Origin: Chrysochromulina parva
Lineage: Eukaryota; Haptophyta; Prymnesiales; Chrysochromulinaceae
Length of the DNA stretch: 64,000 nt
Assembly: GCA_002887195.1 (NCBI GenBank)
Contig: PJAB01000003.1
Location: 17,833-81,832, forward strand
Direction of reading: 5' to 3'
Part shown: in pieces, positions 37,778-48,274 of the stretch
Layout of the letters: each line of letters begins with the position of its first letter
Position numbering within the stretch: the first letter of the stretch is position 1
Notes under the pieces: generated by a model
Database searches by the model: none
Seen by the model: only the letters and a program-made list of their open reading frames with translations
What the model was told of the DNA's origin: nothing
Translations under genes and position numbers: made by a program

Positions 37778-38632
37778 ATGATCTCCTGCGTGCTGCTGGC
37801 GGTGACCGGCGCGCTCGTCGCGCCCTCGACGCGGGTCGTCAGCCGTGCTTCGTGCCCGAAGATGGCCGCCACTGGCGAGGAGCGCCTGCTGCTCGCCAAG
37901 TTTGGCATTCCAGCTGAGAGCCTTTTGACCACGCGTCGCTCAGCTCTTGGGCTTGGCCTTGCTGCTGCGGCAGCGGTGGGTTTCTCGGACGCCGCGGTGG
38001 CGGATGATGCCATGTTCAAGCTCCCCCCACTGCCGTATGCGTACGACGCGCTCGAGCCGCATATCGACGCGGCGACTATGAAGTTCCACCATGATTTCCA
38101 CCATCAGGCGTACGTCAACAACCTCAACAAGGCCATGGCGGGCAAGCCTGCCGCCTCGCTCGTCTCGCTGATGCCGGGCGCCAAGGCCGCGAAGCTCAAC
38201 AATGCCGGCGGCGGCCACTATAACCACTGCCTCCTCTGGAACACCATGAGCGCCAACGCTGGCGGCGAGCCCAAGGGCGTCCTTGCCGACAAGATGATGG
38301 CGGCCTTTGGCTCGTATGACAAGTTCAAGGAACAGTTCAGCGCGGCGGCTGCCGGCGTGTTTGGCTCGGGCTGGGCGTGGCTCGCCGTCGCCAAGGACGG
38401 CAGCGTCAAGATCGTGACGACGCCCAACCAGGACAACCCGCTGATGGAGGGCACTGGCCTCGAGGAGGGCCTCATCCCGATCATGGGCATCGACGTGTGG
38501 GAGCACGCCTACTACCTCAAGTACCAGAACCGCCGACCCGAGTACATCGCCGCGTTCTACAACGTCATCAACTGGAACAAGGTCGGTGAGTACTACGCGA
38601 TGGCTGCCAAGGGCCAGCCGGTCGAGTTCTAG
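37778..38632 (+). CDS. Mn-type superoxide dismutase with thylakoid-lumen targeting
   Basis: 284 residues from the first in-frame ATG. Targeting is tripartite: a short signal peptide ([15 protein letters not shown]), a transit stretch, then a twin-Arg segment [19 protein letters not shown] and an A-x-A-type site before [10 protein letters not shown]. The mature part (from about residue 77) is a complete Fe/Mn-SOD with the four ligand positions: His in [12 protein letters not shown], His in [10 protein letters not shown], Asp in [10 protein letters not shown] and the His after it. The GGHxNH and [17 protein letters not shown] signatures favour Mn over Fe. It should dismutate superoxide in the thylakoid lumen; metal use and location are inferred. 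The Met at 37778 is the only one giving a signal peptide; no in-frame ATG lies upstream. Confidence 0.88.
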   Translation: MISCVLLAVTGALVAPSTRVVSRASCPKMAATGEERLLLAKFGIPAESLLTTRRSALGLGLAAAAAVGFSDAAVADDAMFKLPPLPYAYDALEPHIDAATMKFHHDFHHQAYVNNLNKAMAGKPAASLVSLMPGAKAAKLNNAGGGHYNHCLLWNTMSANAGGEPKGVLADKMMAAFGSYDKFKEQFSAAAAGVFGSGWAWLAVAKDGSVKIVTTPNQDNPLMEGTGLEEGLIPIMGIDVWEHAYYLKYQNRRPEYIAAFYNVINWNKVGEYYAMAAKGQPVEF

Positions 38633-39052
38633 ACCCAACGGCTCGCCTCGAAACGAAGGGGCGTGGGCGGTGCCACAGGTTCCTGCTAGCGCGGGTGCTG
38701 CTGCTGTTCAACACAATGCGCATGCTTTCCGGGGCCCCAAGCGCGGGGGCCGCTATCGCAGTGGTTGGAGGCATGGCCGAGTAGGGGTACGGTACGAGCC
38801 GAAGCTGGCCCCATCGGAAAGCTGCGCGGGTGGGAGCCTGGGAGTCAGAGTGGAAAACTGGGACCTGCTTGTGTCAGCACTTCGATCTTCGTTACATGTA
38901 CTTTGAACCTCTCGGGTGAGCGTACACTCGAAACCTCAGTCCTCTCTGCTCCGCCGTCCCTAGTGCAGTAGACAACGAGACAGGAGAGCGCTCGCGACAA
39001 CGCTTTTTCCGCCACCTCGTGTAGAGACGCCCGAGGCGCAAGTGTGGCACAC
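38633..39052. other. Intergenic region, no gene seen
   Basis: 420 bases between the SOD and CUL4 genes, both on the plus strand. No supported ORF, RNA gene or repeat. It must contain the CUL4 promoter. Confidence 0.5.
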
Positions 39053-41418
39053 ATGTCGCTCCCGGGCTCGTCCTTAGCCAATCGAGCAGGCACCAATCCG
39101 GTCACCAAGAAGCTCGTGATTAAGCCGCTCAAGTCCCGGCCTAAGCTGCCCGAAAATTTTGAGCGTGACACATGGGCGAGGCTGCAGGCAGCGGTGCAGG
39201 CGGTGCACGCCAAGTGCGCAGTGGGGCACAGTTTGGAGGAGCTCTACCGCGCCGTCGAAGACATGTGCTTGCAAAACCTGGCGGCCGTGGTCTACGACCG
39301 CCTGCGGGAGGAATGCGAGCAGCATGTGGCGTCACGCCTGGACATGCTCCTGGGGCAGACGCCCGATACGCTCGCGTTCCTGTCGCTGGTACAGGCCACC
39401 TGGGCAGACCACTGCGACCAAATGCTCACGCTGCGCTCCATCTTCCTCTATTTGGATCGCACGCACGTCATGCAGACGGCGAACAAGTCGCTCTGGGATA
39501 TGGGACTCACGATCTTTCGGTCGCACCTGGGTCGGCGGCCGGAGGTGGCGCGCAAAACGGTGCAGGGCCTCCTGACCCTCATCGAGCACGAGCGCACGGG
39601 GGATCAGGTGTGCGAGCGCATCCGCTGCCGTATCCGCGTGTCGCCCGCGAGCTTCTCCGCCCAGTCGCCACGTAGGCCCCGAATTCACCTGCCCTGACTT
39701 GGCCTGCGTGCGTGTCCCCGGCTGCTGCCAACGCGCAGGTGGAGCGTATGCTGCTGCACTCGCTGCTGCGCATGCTTCATGATTTGGGCATGTACGTTGA
39801 GCTCTTCGAGGTCCACTTCCTGCGCACGACGCGCGACTTTTACGTCGCCGAGGCGGCCACGCATCTGCATGTGATGGACGTACCCTCGTACCTACAGCAC
39901 GTGCGCTCGCGCCTCGCGCAGGAGGAGCAACGCGTGCTGCATTACCTGCACCTCTCGACACGCAAAGCGCTGCTGCAGACGGCGCTGCAGGAGCTGCTCG
40001 CCGCGCATGTGGACGCCATCATCGAGAAGGGCTTCACCACACTCATGGAGCAGAGTCGCATCGACGACCTCACGTGCATGTACAACCTGCTAGGGTTAGT
40101 CGACGCGCTGCCGCGGCTGCGCCAGGCCTTTGCGGCGTTCATCAAGCGCGTGGGCACTGCGATGGTGAGCGATGCGGAGCGCGAGCGCGGCCTCGTGCAG
40201 GAGCTGCTGCAGTTCAAGGAGAAGCTCGACCGCATCCTCTACGACGCCTTCAGCTCCAACGAGCAGTTCGGCCACTCCCTCAAGGAGGCCTTCGAATGCT
40301 TCATCAACGTGCGCCAGAACCGCGCCGCCGAGCTCGTCGCGCGCTTCCTCGACGGCAAGCTGCGCAGCGGCAATAAGGGTACCTCGGAAGAGGAGCTCGA
40401 GGAGGTGCTCGACAAGACGATGACCCTGTTCCGGTACATTGACGGCAAGGACATGTTCGAGGCCTTCTACAAGAAGGACTTGTCCAAGCGACTGCTGCTC
40501 GACAAGTCGGCCTCTGTGGACGCGGAGAAGTCGATGATCTCGAAGCTGAAGGCCGAGTGTGGCTCGGGCTTCACTGCCAAGCTCGAGGGCATGTTCAAGG
40601 ACATAGAGCTCTCGCGCGACGTGATGGCCTCCTTCAAGGAGTCACCGCAGGCGCGTATGCTCGAGTCAGGCCAGGAGGATAAGGACATCCAGCTCTCGGT
40701 GCACGTGCTCACGCAGGGGTACTGGCCTACGTACCCGCCTGTCGAGGTTTGCCTGCCCGAGGAGGTCCTGCGACTGCAGGGGGTCTTCAACGACTACTAC
40801 ACCAAAAAGCACAACGGCCGCCGGCTGCAGTGGCATCCGTATCTCGGCCACTGCACGCTTCTCGCCAACTTCCCTTTGGGGCGCAAAGAGCTTAACGTCT
40901 CGCTCAATCAAGCCATCGTGCTGCTGCTCTTCAACGACGACCTGGGAGCAGAGGGATCACTGGGATATAAGTCCATCCTCTCCGCGACGGGCATCGAGGA
41001 TAAGGAGCTCAAGCTGACCCTACAGTCGCTCGCTTGCGGCAAGCAGCGCGTGCTGCGCAAGGAACCCAAGGGGCGTGACGTGGAAGACGAGGACAGCTTC
41101 TTCTTCGAGGACACATTTAAGAACGCACTCTACCGCATCAAGATCAATTCGATCCAGATGCGCGAGAGCGAGCAGGAGAGTGAGCAGACCACGGAGCGCG
41201 TCTTCCAGGACCGGCAGTACCAAATCGATGCTGCCATCGTGCGCATCATGAAGGCGCGCAAGACGCTCACGCATGCGCTGCTCATGTCGGAGCTCTTCCA
41301 GCAACTCAAGTTCCCTCTGAAGCCACCCGACCTCAAGAAACGCATCGAGTCGCTCATTGACCGCGAGTACTTGGAGCGCGACCAAGGCTCTTCTTCAGTG
41401 TATCGGTATTTGGCGTGA
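39053..41418 (+). CDS. CUL4: Cullin-4 (CRL4 ubiquitin ligase scaffold)
   Basis: Exons 39053-39607 and 39739-41418, intron 39608-39738 (131 nt, GTGTGC...GCGCAG), giving 744 residues. The start KKLVIKPLKSRPKLP followed by ELYRAVEDMCLQNLA is the CUL4-type N-terminus that binds DDB1. Cullin repeats follow (LTLRSIFLYLDRTHVMQ; WDMGLTIFRSHL), then the cullin-homology domain (LFRYIDGKDMFEAFYKKDL). The C-terminus has the neddylation site: IVRIMKARKTLTH, acceptor Lys at about 689, and KKRIESLIDREYLERD. CUL4 joins DDB1-DCAF substrate receptors to the RBX1 RING for ubiquitination in DNA repair and replication control. Human CUL4A is 759 residues. Without splicing, the exon 1 frame ends within the intron and loses the conserved join. 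Confidence 0.93.
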
Positions 41419-41841
41419 GCCGGAGAGCGAGAGCGAGCGGGGGCTTCAGTGCCCTTGCTGGTAAACATACATGTATGGCGCGCGAGCTTCGAGGCCCAAC
41501 GCTCGTCTGTGATTGCACTTTTGGAGAGAGAGGCGACCGTGCTGGACCCAAAAATTCCCGGCTTGAAATAGGCTTGAAAGCCCAAGGTTCGCGCAGTGAA
41601 TTGGAGGACCCGATTGCCACGCGGATCGAACCAGAGCATCCCGGTTCCCGCAGCAACCTACGCGCTACGGCTACGCCGCCGCAACCGGGGCCGGCCAGAG
41701 AACGTTCCCGAATTGCCAAATCGAATTGCCCAAATGCCAAAGCCACGAATGACGAAAAGACGAAAGTCGAAACCACGAAACCGCAAACCCGGTCGCGAGC
41801 GCGCGTGTGAACGTTCACAGTCAGACACACGCCGACACGCA
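41419..41841. other. Intergenic region, no gene seen
   Basis: 423 bases. It is open in the frame of the next gene, but its translation is Arg/Pro-rich without ATG, so it is taken as upstream untranslated sequence. Confidence 0.5.
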
Positions 41842-43269
41842 ATGCCGACAGAGTTGCTCCCGTCGGCACTCAACAGAACATTATGCCCTTTGCTTCGAGG
41901 TGAGGTGCACTTTGACCTTTCAAAGGCAAACGCTCAGGCGGTGCGTGGTCTCGTGGTGGACGAAGAGGTTTGCCATGCCCAAGTCAATGTGCTTGGACTG
42001 GTGGCCAGCACCTTCGATCAGAGGAAGCCGAGCTATAAAGCACCTTGGGCCGAGAGTGCGCGCACACGCTTCCACAAGCTATGCTCAGTTCGCTTCGAGA
42101 GCAGCGCTCAGGGCTGCATGCACGCGCTTGCTGCATCTGCAAGTTGTGGTCCGCACGCCGAGTGCACGGGCGCTCGTGCATTCATGATTGATCTTGTGGA
42201 TGCAGACAACCATGCCGCATGGGGGCGCAGGTTTGACGCCGCATCCGACACGTTGCCGACACTCGAGCTCTTGAAGCAGAGGCATGCCGGTATGACCGTG
42301 CCTTCGATGGCAGCCCAGCCAGTTCGGATACCGCAGCAGAAAGTGTCACCAGCTGAGGAACGGCGACCGAACCCAGATGAGGATGCAACACGCAGGGCTT
42401 TGTTGGGCGAGGACGCGAGCTATCGGTACCAGGTTGACGGAACCGCCGAGATGGTGCCACCGCCAGTACCCATCGTGCCGGCTGCCAGCGCGCCTCCCTC
42501 ATTGCCACCAGTAGCCGACCGAGACGATGCGGTCGCGAACGATCAAAGGCATGGCTTTGAACGACCATTGGTCGCCTGCTCGGTACTGCTCGAAGATGCC
42601 ATCAAGCAGTCCACAGGAACGATGGAAGATTTCATTCTCATCCAGCGGCGCGGCAGCCCAACGGCCGCCACGGCGCTTCGCACGCTCTACTCGGCCATTG
42701 CAACGTGCACGAGCTCCTCCTCAGCGCCACCGAGCACGCTCGCCAAGTCGTGGTATCGCCTCGGCTTCCTGCTGAATCGGCACGGTGGGCTGGTGAAGGC
42801 GGCCAGCCTCGCCCTCGAGCACGCCATCACGCTCAATCCGGACACGGCCGGGCCGCCGAATGCCGAGTTGATGCTCCTGAAGCTCGCCGAGCTCGAATCC
42901 GAGCACGTCCGCAACGACGTGAAGGATTTGAAGCTGGAGATCAAGACGCACTACACCGAGGCGAGGCGGCTCAACCCGTCCCTTGCGAGTCACCTGTTCA
43001 CGAAGCAGTATGGAGAGAGCAGCTTCATGGAGGTGTTGGAGCGCATCGACGAGCGGCGGGCTGCCAGGGATGGTGTCGACGCTCGGGACCTTGCCAGGCA
43101 GATGCCCTCCGACCTCGAGCGCTGCGTCGAGGCGCAGTCGATGAGGGACGTGCATCGCCTGCGTGGTCGGCAAGGTGACGTGGACCGAGCTGATGCACTC
43201 GATCGGATCTTGCATGAGCTCGTTGCCAAAGGCACCAAAGTGCCGAAGGCGCCCTATGTACGCGATTGA
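41842..43269 (+). CDS. Protein of unknown function with a C-terminal TPR-like region
   Basis: 475 residues, starting at the first in-frame ATG (41842), which gives MPTELLPSALNRTLCPLLRG. The first 150 residues have spaced Cys and His that could be a small metal site, but no named motif fits. A Pro/Ala-rich linker covers about 190-240. Residues about 280-400 contain paired helices in TPR style (SWYRLGFLLNRHGGLVKAAS, ALEHAITLNPDTAGPPNAEL), and the C-terminus is charged and helical. I do not recognise the family. It is downstream of CUL4 and convergent with the next gene. Confidence 0.6.
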   Translation: MPTELLPSALNRTLCPLLRGEVHFDLSKANAQAVRGLVVDEEVCHAQVNVLGLVASTFDQRKPSYKAPWAESARTRFHKLCSVRFESSAQGCMHALAASASCGPHAECTGARAFMIDLVDADNHAAWGRRFDAASDTLPTLELLKQRHAGMTVPSMAAQPVRIPQQKVSPAEERRPNPDEDATRRALLGEDASYRYQVDGTAEMVPPPVPIVPAASAPPSLPPVADRDDAVANDQRHGFERPLVACSVLLEDAIKQSTGTMEDFILIQRRGSPTAATALRTLYSAIATCTSSSSAPPSTLAKSWYRLGFLLNRHGGLVKAASLALEHAITLNPDTAGPPNAELMLLKLAELESEHVRNDVKDLKLEIKTHYTEARRLNPSLASHLFTKQYGESSFMEVLERIDERRAARDGVDARDLARQMPSDLERCVEAQSMRDVHRLRGRQGDVDRADALDRILHELVAKGTKVPKAPYVRD

Positions 43270-43579
43270 ACGGATTCCGCGCGACCGGGTGGCCTTTCTA
43301 TACTTTCTTAGACACCTAGCACCTTGACCTTCGCGCCGTACGGTTCCATGGTTGCGTATTTGAGAATCAGAATGACTTTAAGAGCCGGTTCGAAGTAAGT
43401 AACTCACGCCTATCGGCAGCTTAAGAGCCGGCGGTTCGACGGGGGCGGCGGCAGCGGGCGGTATTGCTGGGCCTTTGAAAGTTTTCACACGTTGACAAAC
43501 ACTCCTCATTTGAACGACGTACATCGAACGAAAAAAACCCTTAAACCCGCTCTGAAGTGATCCGATGGGAGCTCAGAGC
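43270..43579. other. Convergent gap with a direct repeat
   Basis: 310 bases between two converging 3' ends. A direct repeat of TTAAGAGCCGG followed by TTCGA occurs near 43379 and 43421. No gene is seen. Confidence 0.5.
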
Positions 43580-45058
43580 TCACATGTTAAAGACCATGTT
43601 TTCCTCACGTGAAGTTGGGGCTCGTGGGCTGACAAAGGAGAGTGGACGCACATCGGGCGTCCTCGAAGCGCTGTGCGAGCGCCAATCGGGCGTCGCAGGC
43701 TGCAGCCGCGCGCCACCACCCGTGGTGGGTCGGGTGGGCGGCCCGCTGCTACGCTTCTGCAGCGCCGCCGAATTCGCGGACGCATGGGCGCAGCTGGCCG
43801 CAGCTGGCGGCCGCGGAGCTGAGCGCGGCGGCGGCGGCGGCGGCGGCCTCCGCGTCGACGAGCCGAGTCTGGTCTCGGGTGCTCCGATGGGCGCGGCCCC
43901 AAGGTCGGAGAGAGGCCGCAGGCCGACGTCGGCGACTGACACGCCGGTGCCTGCGCCATTGAGGTACCGCGTCATGAGCGCGGGTGAATCCGCTCTCGCG
44001 AGGGCCGACAGCGGTGTGAGCGACTGATCTGACGGCGCGAGTCTGGACAACGACTCGCCCGCCTGGCCGGGATCCACTGCCACGCGCGCATCCGCATCAG
44101 GCGGTGGCAGCACCGAGCTGGGCACAGGTGGCTCGGGCGGAGGCAGCGCCGTCGGACGTGTGGCGCGCGGCGGCTTGTCGCGCCCTGTCGGACGTGGCCG
44201 AGAGGGCGTCATCGCCGGCAACGGAGTCGTAGCCGCGGCTGTGTACGCTCCAGAGACGGCGTACGCGTTCGCATCGGGGCGAGATTGCGCAGGCAGGAAG
44301 TGCGGTAGCAGCACTCTGCCGCCAGGGCTGCGCACAGCGTCGCCATAGTAGTCCAGGTACATACGCGCTACGGCCACCTCGCGTGCCCAGAAGTGCATCG
44401 CTTCCTCCGTCTCGGCACCGAAGACGAGCTTGTCCGACTGGAACTGCTGGCGGCCCTCCGCGCTTAGCAAGCATGCCCACTGCCAGCGCGCCTCCACCGA
44501 ACACAGGCCGGTGTTGATGTGCACTTCGCCTTCAGCACGTGTCATGTCGATACACTTGAGGCCGATGGAGTGCTGCTGGACAATCTCGCGGAGCGTCCAG
44601 AACGAGCGCGAGACTCGCGTGTAGGTGAGGTGGCCGTCACCAACCATGAGTCGCACGGGCAGCCACCTCTTGCCGTGTCGCACCCAGCACTGCAGCTGCA
44701 GCGCCTGCTGCTTCTCGATGTGCACAAAAGGTGCCGTCTGCACGTGCACCGTGAGCGCAGTCGACGCGAGCTTGGCCGCGACGTCCTGGAAGAGTTTCGC
44801 CGCCTGCTGGCGGTGCTCATAGACCTCGGCGTCCAGCTCGTCCGCACGGGCTTGATGCTTCGCCGCCAACTGCTCCTTCTCTTCGCACGCCTTGGCCTCC
44901 TCCTGCCACTCCTCAAGCATTTCCATGACCTCGCTGTCAGCATCCTCTAGGTTGATGCGCAGCCGTTGCAGCGCGCGTCGCAGCCGGAGCGCGTCGCTCT
45001 CGTGCGTTGGACTGGTGATCTCATCGTGCGACGAGAACAAATCCAAACCAGAATCCAT
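43580..45058 (-). CDS. Coiled-coil plus PH-like domain protein with disordered tail
   Basis: 492 residues from the ATG at 45058. Residues about 22-100 form a heptad-rich coiled coil (RLRINLEDADSEVMEMLEEW). Residues about 112-225 look like a PH fold: QLQCWVRHGKRWLPVRLMVG, basic strands, a middle LVFGAETEEAMHFWAREVAV helix at the end with the usual Trp. PH domains bind phosphoinositides or proteins, so an endomembrane or cytoskeletal adaptor is plausible. The rest is Pro/Ser/Ala-rich and disordered. I cannot name an orthologue. Confidence 0.65.
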   Translation of the reverse strand: MDSGLDLFSSHDEITSPTHESDALRLRRALQRLRINLEDADSEVMEMLEEWQEEAKACEEKEQLAAKHQARADELDAEVYEHRQQAAKLFQDVAAKLASTALTVHVQTAPFVHIEKQQALQLQCWVRHGKRWLPVRLMVGDGHLTYTRVSRSFWTLREIVQQHSIGLKCIDMTRAEGEVHINTGLCSVEARWQWACLLSAEGRQQFQSDKLVFGAETEEAMHFWAREVAVARMYLDYYGDAVRSPGGRVLLPHFLPAQSRPDANAYAVSGAYTAAATTPLPAMTPSRPRPTGRDKPPRATRPTALPPPEPPVPSSVLPPPDADARVAVDPGQAGESLSRLAPSDQSLTPLSALARADSPALMTRYLNGAGTGVSVADVGLRPLSDLGAAPIGAPETRLGSSTRRPPPPPPPRSAPRPPAAASCAHASANSAALQKRSSGPPTRPTTGGGARLQPATPDWRSHSASRTPDVRPLSFVSPRAPTSREENMVFNM

Positions 45059-45189
45059 GGCGGCGACACCCCCCAAAATTTGCGTTTCGTCTCTCGGCCA
45101 TTGATAGTTGGGTCTTGAAACTTGTGGACACTCGGATCGCGTTTCAAGACCACGACGACGTACGGCTCCAGGTCACGGCCATACTACGG

Positions 45190-46893
45190 TCACATCGTGT
45201 CGGCGAGCACGATACTCTGCTGGTGCAAACGGCCCGTGCCAGCGGCTCCCTTTCCAACGAAGAAGCTCAGCACTTTGAACGAGGTGTTCTCGACCGCGCT
45301 CGTCAGAGATCGCGAGAGGGTGCGCACAGTGACGATGCAGCAGCTCGTCGTGTCGCCTGCACTGGCTGGAGCAGCGACTCTTCTGGTGAACACTCTGGTG
45401 CTGCTGCTCTTACTGCTGCTCAAGCTGCTGGGTTCGTCTGGTTTCATGGTTTGATTGCTGAGCCCGCGCCTCGTGGCTCCACCAGCCCTGCGGCCGCCTG
45501 TCAGGACTCGGCGCCGTACGCCCCGACCTTGCTTGAGCACAGAGCCGTTACCACCGAGAGCTACTGTAGGATGCAGCACCACGTTCTCAACGTGATGGAG
45601 CGATGTGCGATCGCGGCCGTTGACGCGCTTTGGCTTGCCGCTAGCGCCGCCCGAGAGAGCAGTACTCGTGCAGTGGCAGATGCCTGAACAGCTGAGCCGC
45701 GCCGGCCCGAATTCTCGTGAATACGTCTTGAGGTAACCAAGCTTGAAGGCCACCGCCCGGTCGAAGTCGCGTGGCTCCGGCCGCCAGCACAGGTCGAGAC
45801 GAGAGCCAGCCGCATCAGCTCGCAGCCCCGGTTTAGGATTGCCCGCGCTGCCCTCGATGACAAAGCGCCAGCCGTCCATGCGCAGAGCGTGCTTCAGCAT
45901 GTCATGCCCGCGGACGCACACGACGGTGCTCGAGAAGGCGTCATCCGCGTTGTGCTTGAAGTACGGATCTCGCAACGAGATGGGCATGAAGCCCATACCG
46001 CCCTCGGCTGGGTAGGACACGGCTTGATCGGGCGCGCCACCATCTTTAATCTGCAGGATGGATTCCTCGAAATAGTTGCTAACTAAGCGTGCGGCCACGA
46101 GCTGACCTGTGTCGGACGGGTGGATGCGATCGAGCATCAGATCGCGCATTCGAAGGCCTTCGGTCTCGTTGCGCTTTACGACCTCGAAGAGTGCACCTCG
46201 CATCGAGATGCTCGACACTCCCTCGTACCATCTGGCCATGGCCGTGGCGGCCTCTTCCACCGGCGCCGCGTACGGAAACTCCAAATCGGAGGCATCCACG
46301 TAGTTCTTGGTATAGTCGAAGCCACGCATCTTGTCTTTGGGCCAGAACTTGAACATGTGCAGCAGCACAATCGGAGGGCGTTGCGGATAGCGCAGCAAAC
46401 GGCGCAGCAGACGCTCGTACTCGCGCGGCTCGGGGGTGTTGACGCTGTACTCGACAAAGATGAGCTGCGCCGTTGACGGTACGTGGAAGCTGAGGCAGCC
46501 ATCGACATATGCTGGCGTCGAAGCGGGTACCGCGCCATTAACCCGTCGATGGTCGGGATGTGGGAAGGTTGCATTGAGCCATTGCAGAAATCGGCCGTGC
46601 CAGAGAAACATGCCCAGCCGGCGGTGTAGACCGAGCGTGCTGCCTGCTGAGATGCTGCCACCGACAACTGCGTACTCAAGGGGTTCGCCGGCGATGAGCC
46701 GTTTTAGTACGGAGTGCAATCGACCGCGGTCGCGATGAGTCACGGAGGCGGTCAATATGTCGCGGCTTAGCGCGGCCAACGCGCGGGGCGCTTCGAGTGT
46801 CCAGGCGGGTGGTATGATACCACTCCCTGCGCTTTGGATTAAAAAGATCAGGAAGCGCAGCATTGCAAATGGATTTCGAGGAGCTGGCAGCAT
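45190..46893 (-). CDS. SGNH/GDSL-type hydrolase with signal peptide
   Basis: 567 residues from the ATG at 46893. A hydrophobic N-terminus (MLRFLIFLIQSAGSGIIP) looks like a signal peptide or anchor. Block I is YAVVGGSISAGS, with nucleophile Ser80; block V is DRIHPSDTGQ at about 255, giving the Asp-x-x-His pair of the triad. The C-terminal half is less conserved: a Gly/Cys strand region (ARLSCSGICHCTSTALSG) and a Ser/Arg-rich low-complexity stretch before a final SFKVLSFFVG strand. Such enzymes hydrolyse acyl esters of lipids or sugars. The low-complexity stretch could hide an intron, but no convincing site pair was found. The substrate is unknown. Confidence 0.68.
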   Translation of the reverse strand: MLPAPRNPFAMLRFLIFLIQSAGSGIIPPAWTLEAPRALAALSRDILTASVTHRDRGRLHSVLKRLIAGEPLEYAVVGGSISAGSTLGLHRRLGMFLWHGRFLQWLNATFPHPDHRRVNGAVPASTPAYVDGCLSFHVPSTAQLIFVEYSVNTPEPREYERLLRRLLRYPQRPPIVLLHMFKFWPKDKMRGFDYTKNYVDASDLEFPYAAPVEEAATAMARWYEGVSSISMRGALFEVVKRNETEGLRMRDLMLDRIHPSDTGQLVAARLVSNYFEESILQIKDGGAPDQAVSYPAEGGMGFMPISLRDPYFKHNADDAFSSTVVCVRGHDMLKHALRMDGWRFVIEGSAGNPKPGLRADAAGSRLDLCWRPEPRDFDRAVAFKLGYLKTYSREFGPARLSCSGICHCTSTALSGGASGKPKRVNGRDRTSLHHVENVVLHPTVALGGNGSVLKQGRGVRRRVLTGGRRAGGATRRGLSNQTMKPDEPSSLSSSKSSSTRVFTRRVAAPASAGDTTSCCIVTVRTLSRSLTSAVENTSFKVLSFFVGKGAAGTGRLHQQSIVLADTM

Positions 46894-47358
46894 CGACCTT
46901 CAGTAATACTGTTACATACTCATAATCGGTTTCGGGGGAAAACTCGTTGCGAACTCGTTGCATGTGTGCAACCGAAACAGCACGTGGAGTGGGTTGATAG
47001 GGTATATAGCTATCCCCGTTTCCCAGCTACTTCCCAGCAGCGTTTGCCGTTTCATTCCGCGTTTCCGGTTTCACAGACCTCAGTTGACAGTTCGGAAGTC
47101 AGTTCGACGAAAAATCAATACATGTCTCATGTGTAACCGTGAATAGCTAAACAGCATCTATTCAGTATACACCCTCAGTCTACACCAGCCCGCTGCTCAC
47201 AACTGGCTCGACGAAGGCTCGACGCTGACTACCCTCGGGCAGCCCGAGAGATGCGCTCGCAATCTTTCAACGCGTATATACGTGGAGTCCGCCACTCGGC
47301 CTCTAGCGGATGTGGTTGGCAAGGGCGGCGCGCCTGTCACAGAGCGACCACCAACATT
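46894..47358. other. Intergenic region with TATA-like sequence
   Basis: 465 bases between the SGNH start and the last DCN1-like exon. A TATATA-type sequence lies near 47000, read on the minus strand about 110 bases before the SGNH ATG, in an AT-rich patch flanked by GGG/CCC. It could be the core promoter. Nothing else is seen. Confidence 0.4.
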
Positions 47359-48139
47359 TCACTTGGCCTCCTTCCCCCGGTACCACTCCACATAGTCATC
47401 GAGCAGAAGTGGCCAGGCGCCATCATCCTGCGACATGAAAGGGCGCGCGCGCGCGGCGTTCAGGTGTGAGTGGTGCGCTGGGCATGAGACAGTGCGCCGG
47501 CCGGCGAGGCGAAACACAGGAATGCTGGCGCACCTGGTAGTTGGAGCAGTCGGGCGCGATCTCGGTGCAAAAGTTGAGGATCATCGACCACTCGTCCGAG
47601 GAGACGCCGCGCTTCTTGGCCGTCTCGTGCTCCTGCAGGAACTCGCACATGTTCGGTATGTGCTTTGGGTATGTACTGCCATGAAGCAGTTGAAGCATGG
47701 CGACGGCGGAGTTGACGTCGATTACTTTCTTACGATCTTCGCGGCAGAATTTGTGCGTGTAGGCGTGCAGCGAGCGCAGCTGGTCCATGCTGCGCGAACT
47801 CCTCAGTGCCGAGTAGATTTCTGTAATCAGCTGTTTGAGGCTTTCGTACGATGTAGCTGCGCTGAGGCCCTGGGCGGCGCCGTGCTTCCACTCCTCACGC
47901 GAGAAGTAGCCCATCTGCTTGGCATCGAGCAGCCACGCCAGTACTAGCACAAGCACGTCGGATGGTTCAACACCAAGTGCTAAGCAAAGTTTCTCAACAC
48001 CGTCCGGACCGATGGAGCCGTCAGACTTATCCTCGTACTTGTCAAACTCGTCCTCAAACCAGGCAGATCGAGGCGCCTTCGTTGTCCCAGCGCTGGCCGA
48101 AGAGGAGGTAGGTTTTCTCCCGAACGCGCGCATCGACAT
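47359..48139 (-). CDS. DCN1-like cullin neddylation factor (DCUN1 family)
   Basis: Exons 48139-47534 and 47427-47359, intron 47428-47533 (106 nt, GTGCGC...GTCGCAG), giving 224 residues. Exon 2 supplies the family's final motif (DDGAWPLLLDDYVEWYR), which exon 1 alone lacks. The PONY domain spans residues about 25-224: FDKYEDKSDGSIGPDG opens it, and GYFSREEW and WSMILNFCTEIAPDCSNYQ follow. DCN1-like proteins act with the E2 UBC12 to attach NEDD8 to cullins. The UBA domain of yeast Dcn1 is absent, as in several DCUN1D paralogues. A CUL4 gene, a likely substrate, lies 6 kb away. Confidence 0.9.
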
Positions 48140-48274
48140 AAACTTCGAAGAATGCGGTCGGAAAAAGAGTTTCTCGTCGCGATTTCACACTCATTGATTC
48201 ACGCCGGCAACACACGCGGCTCGGGGTATTGATGTTCTCCACAGTGTGGGATTTCCTCATGATGGTCCCACAAC

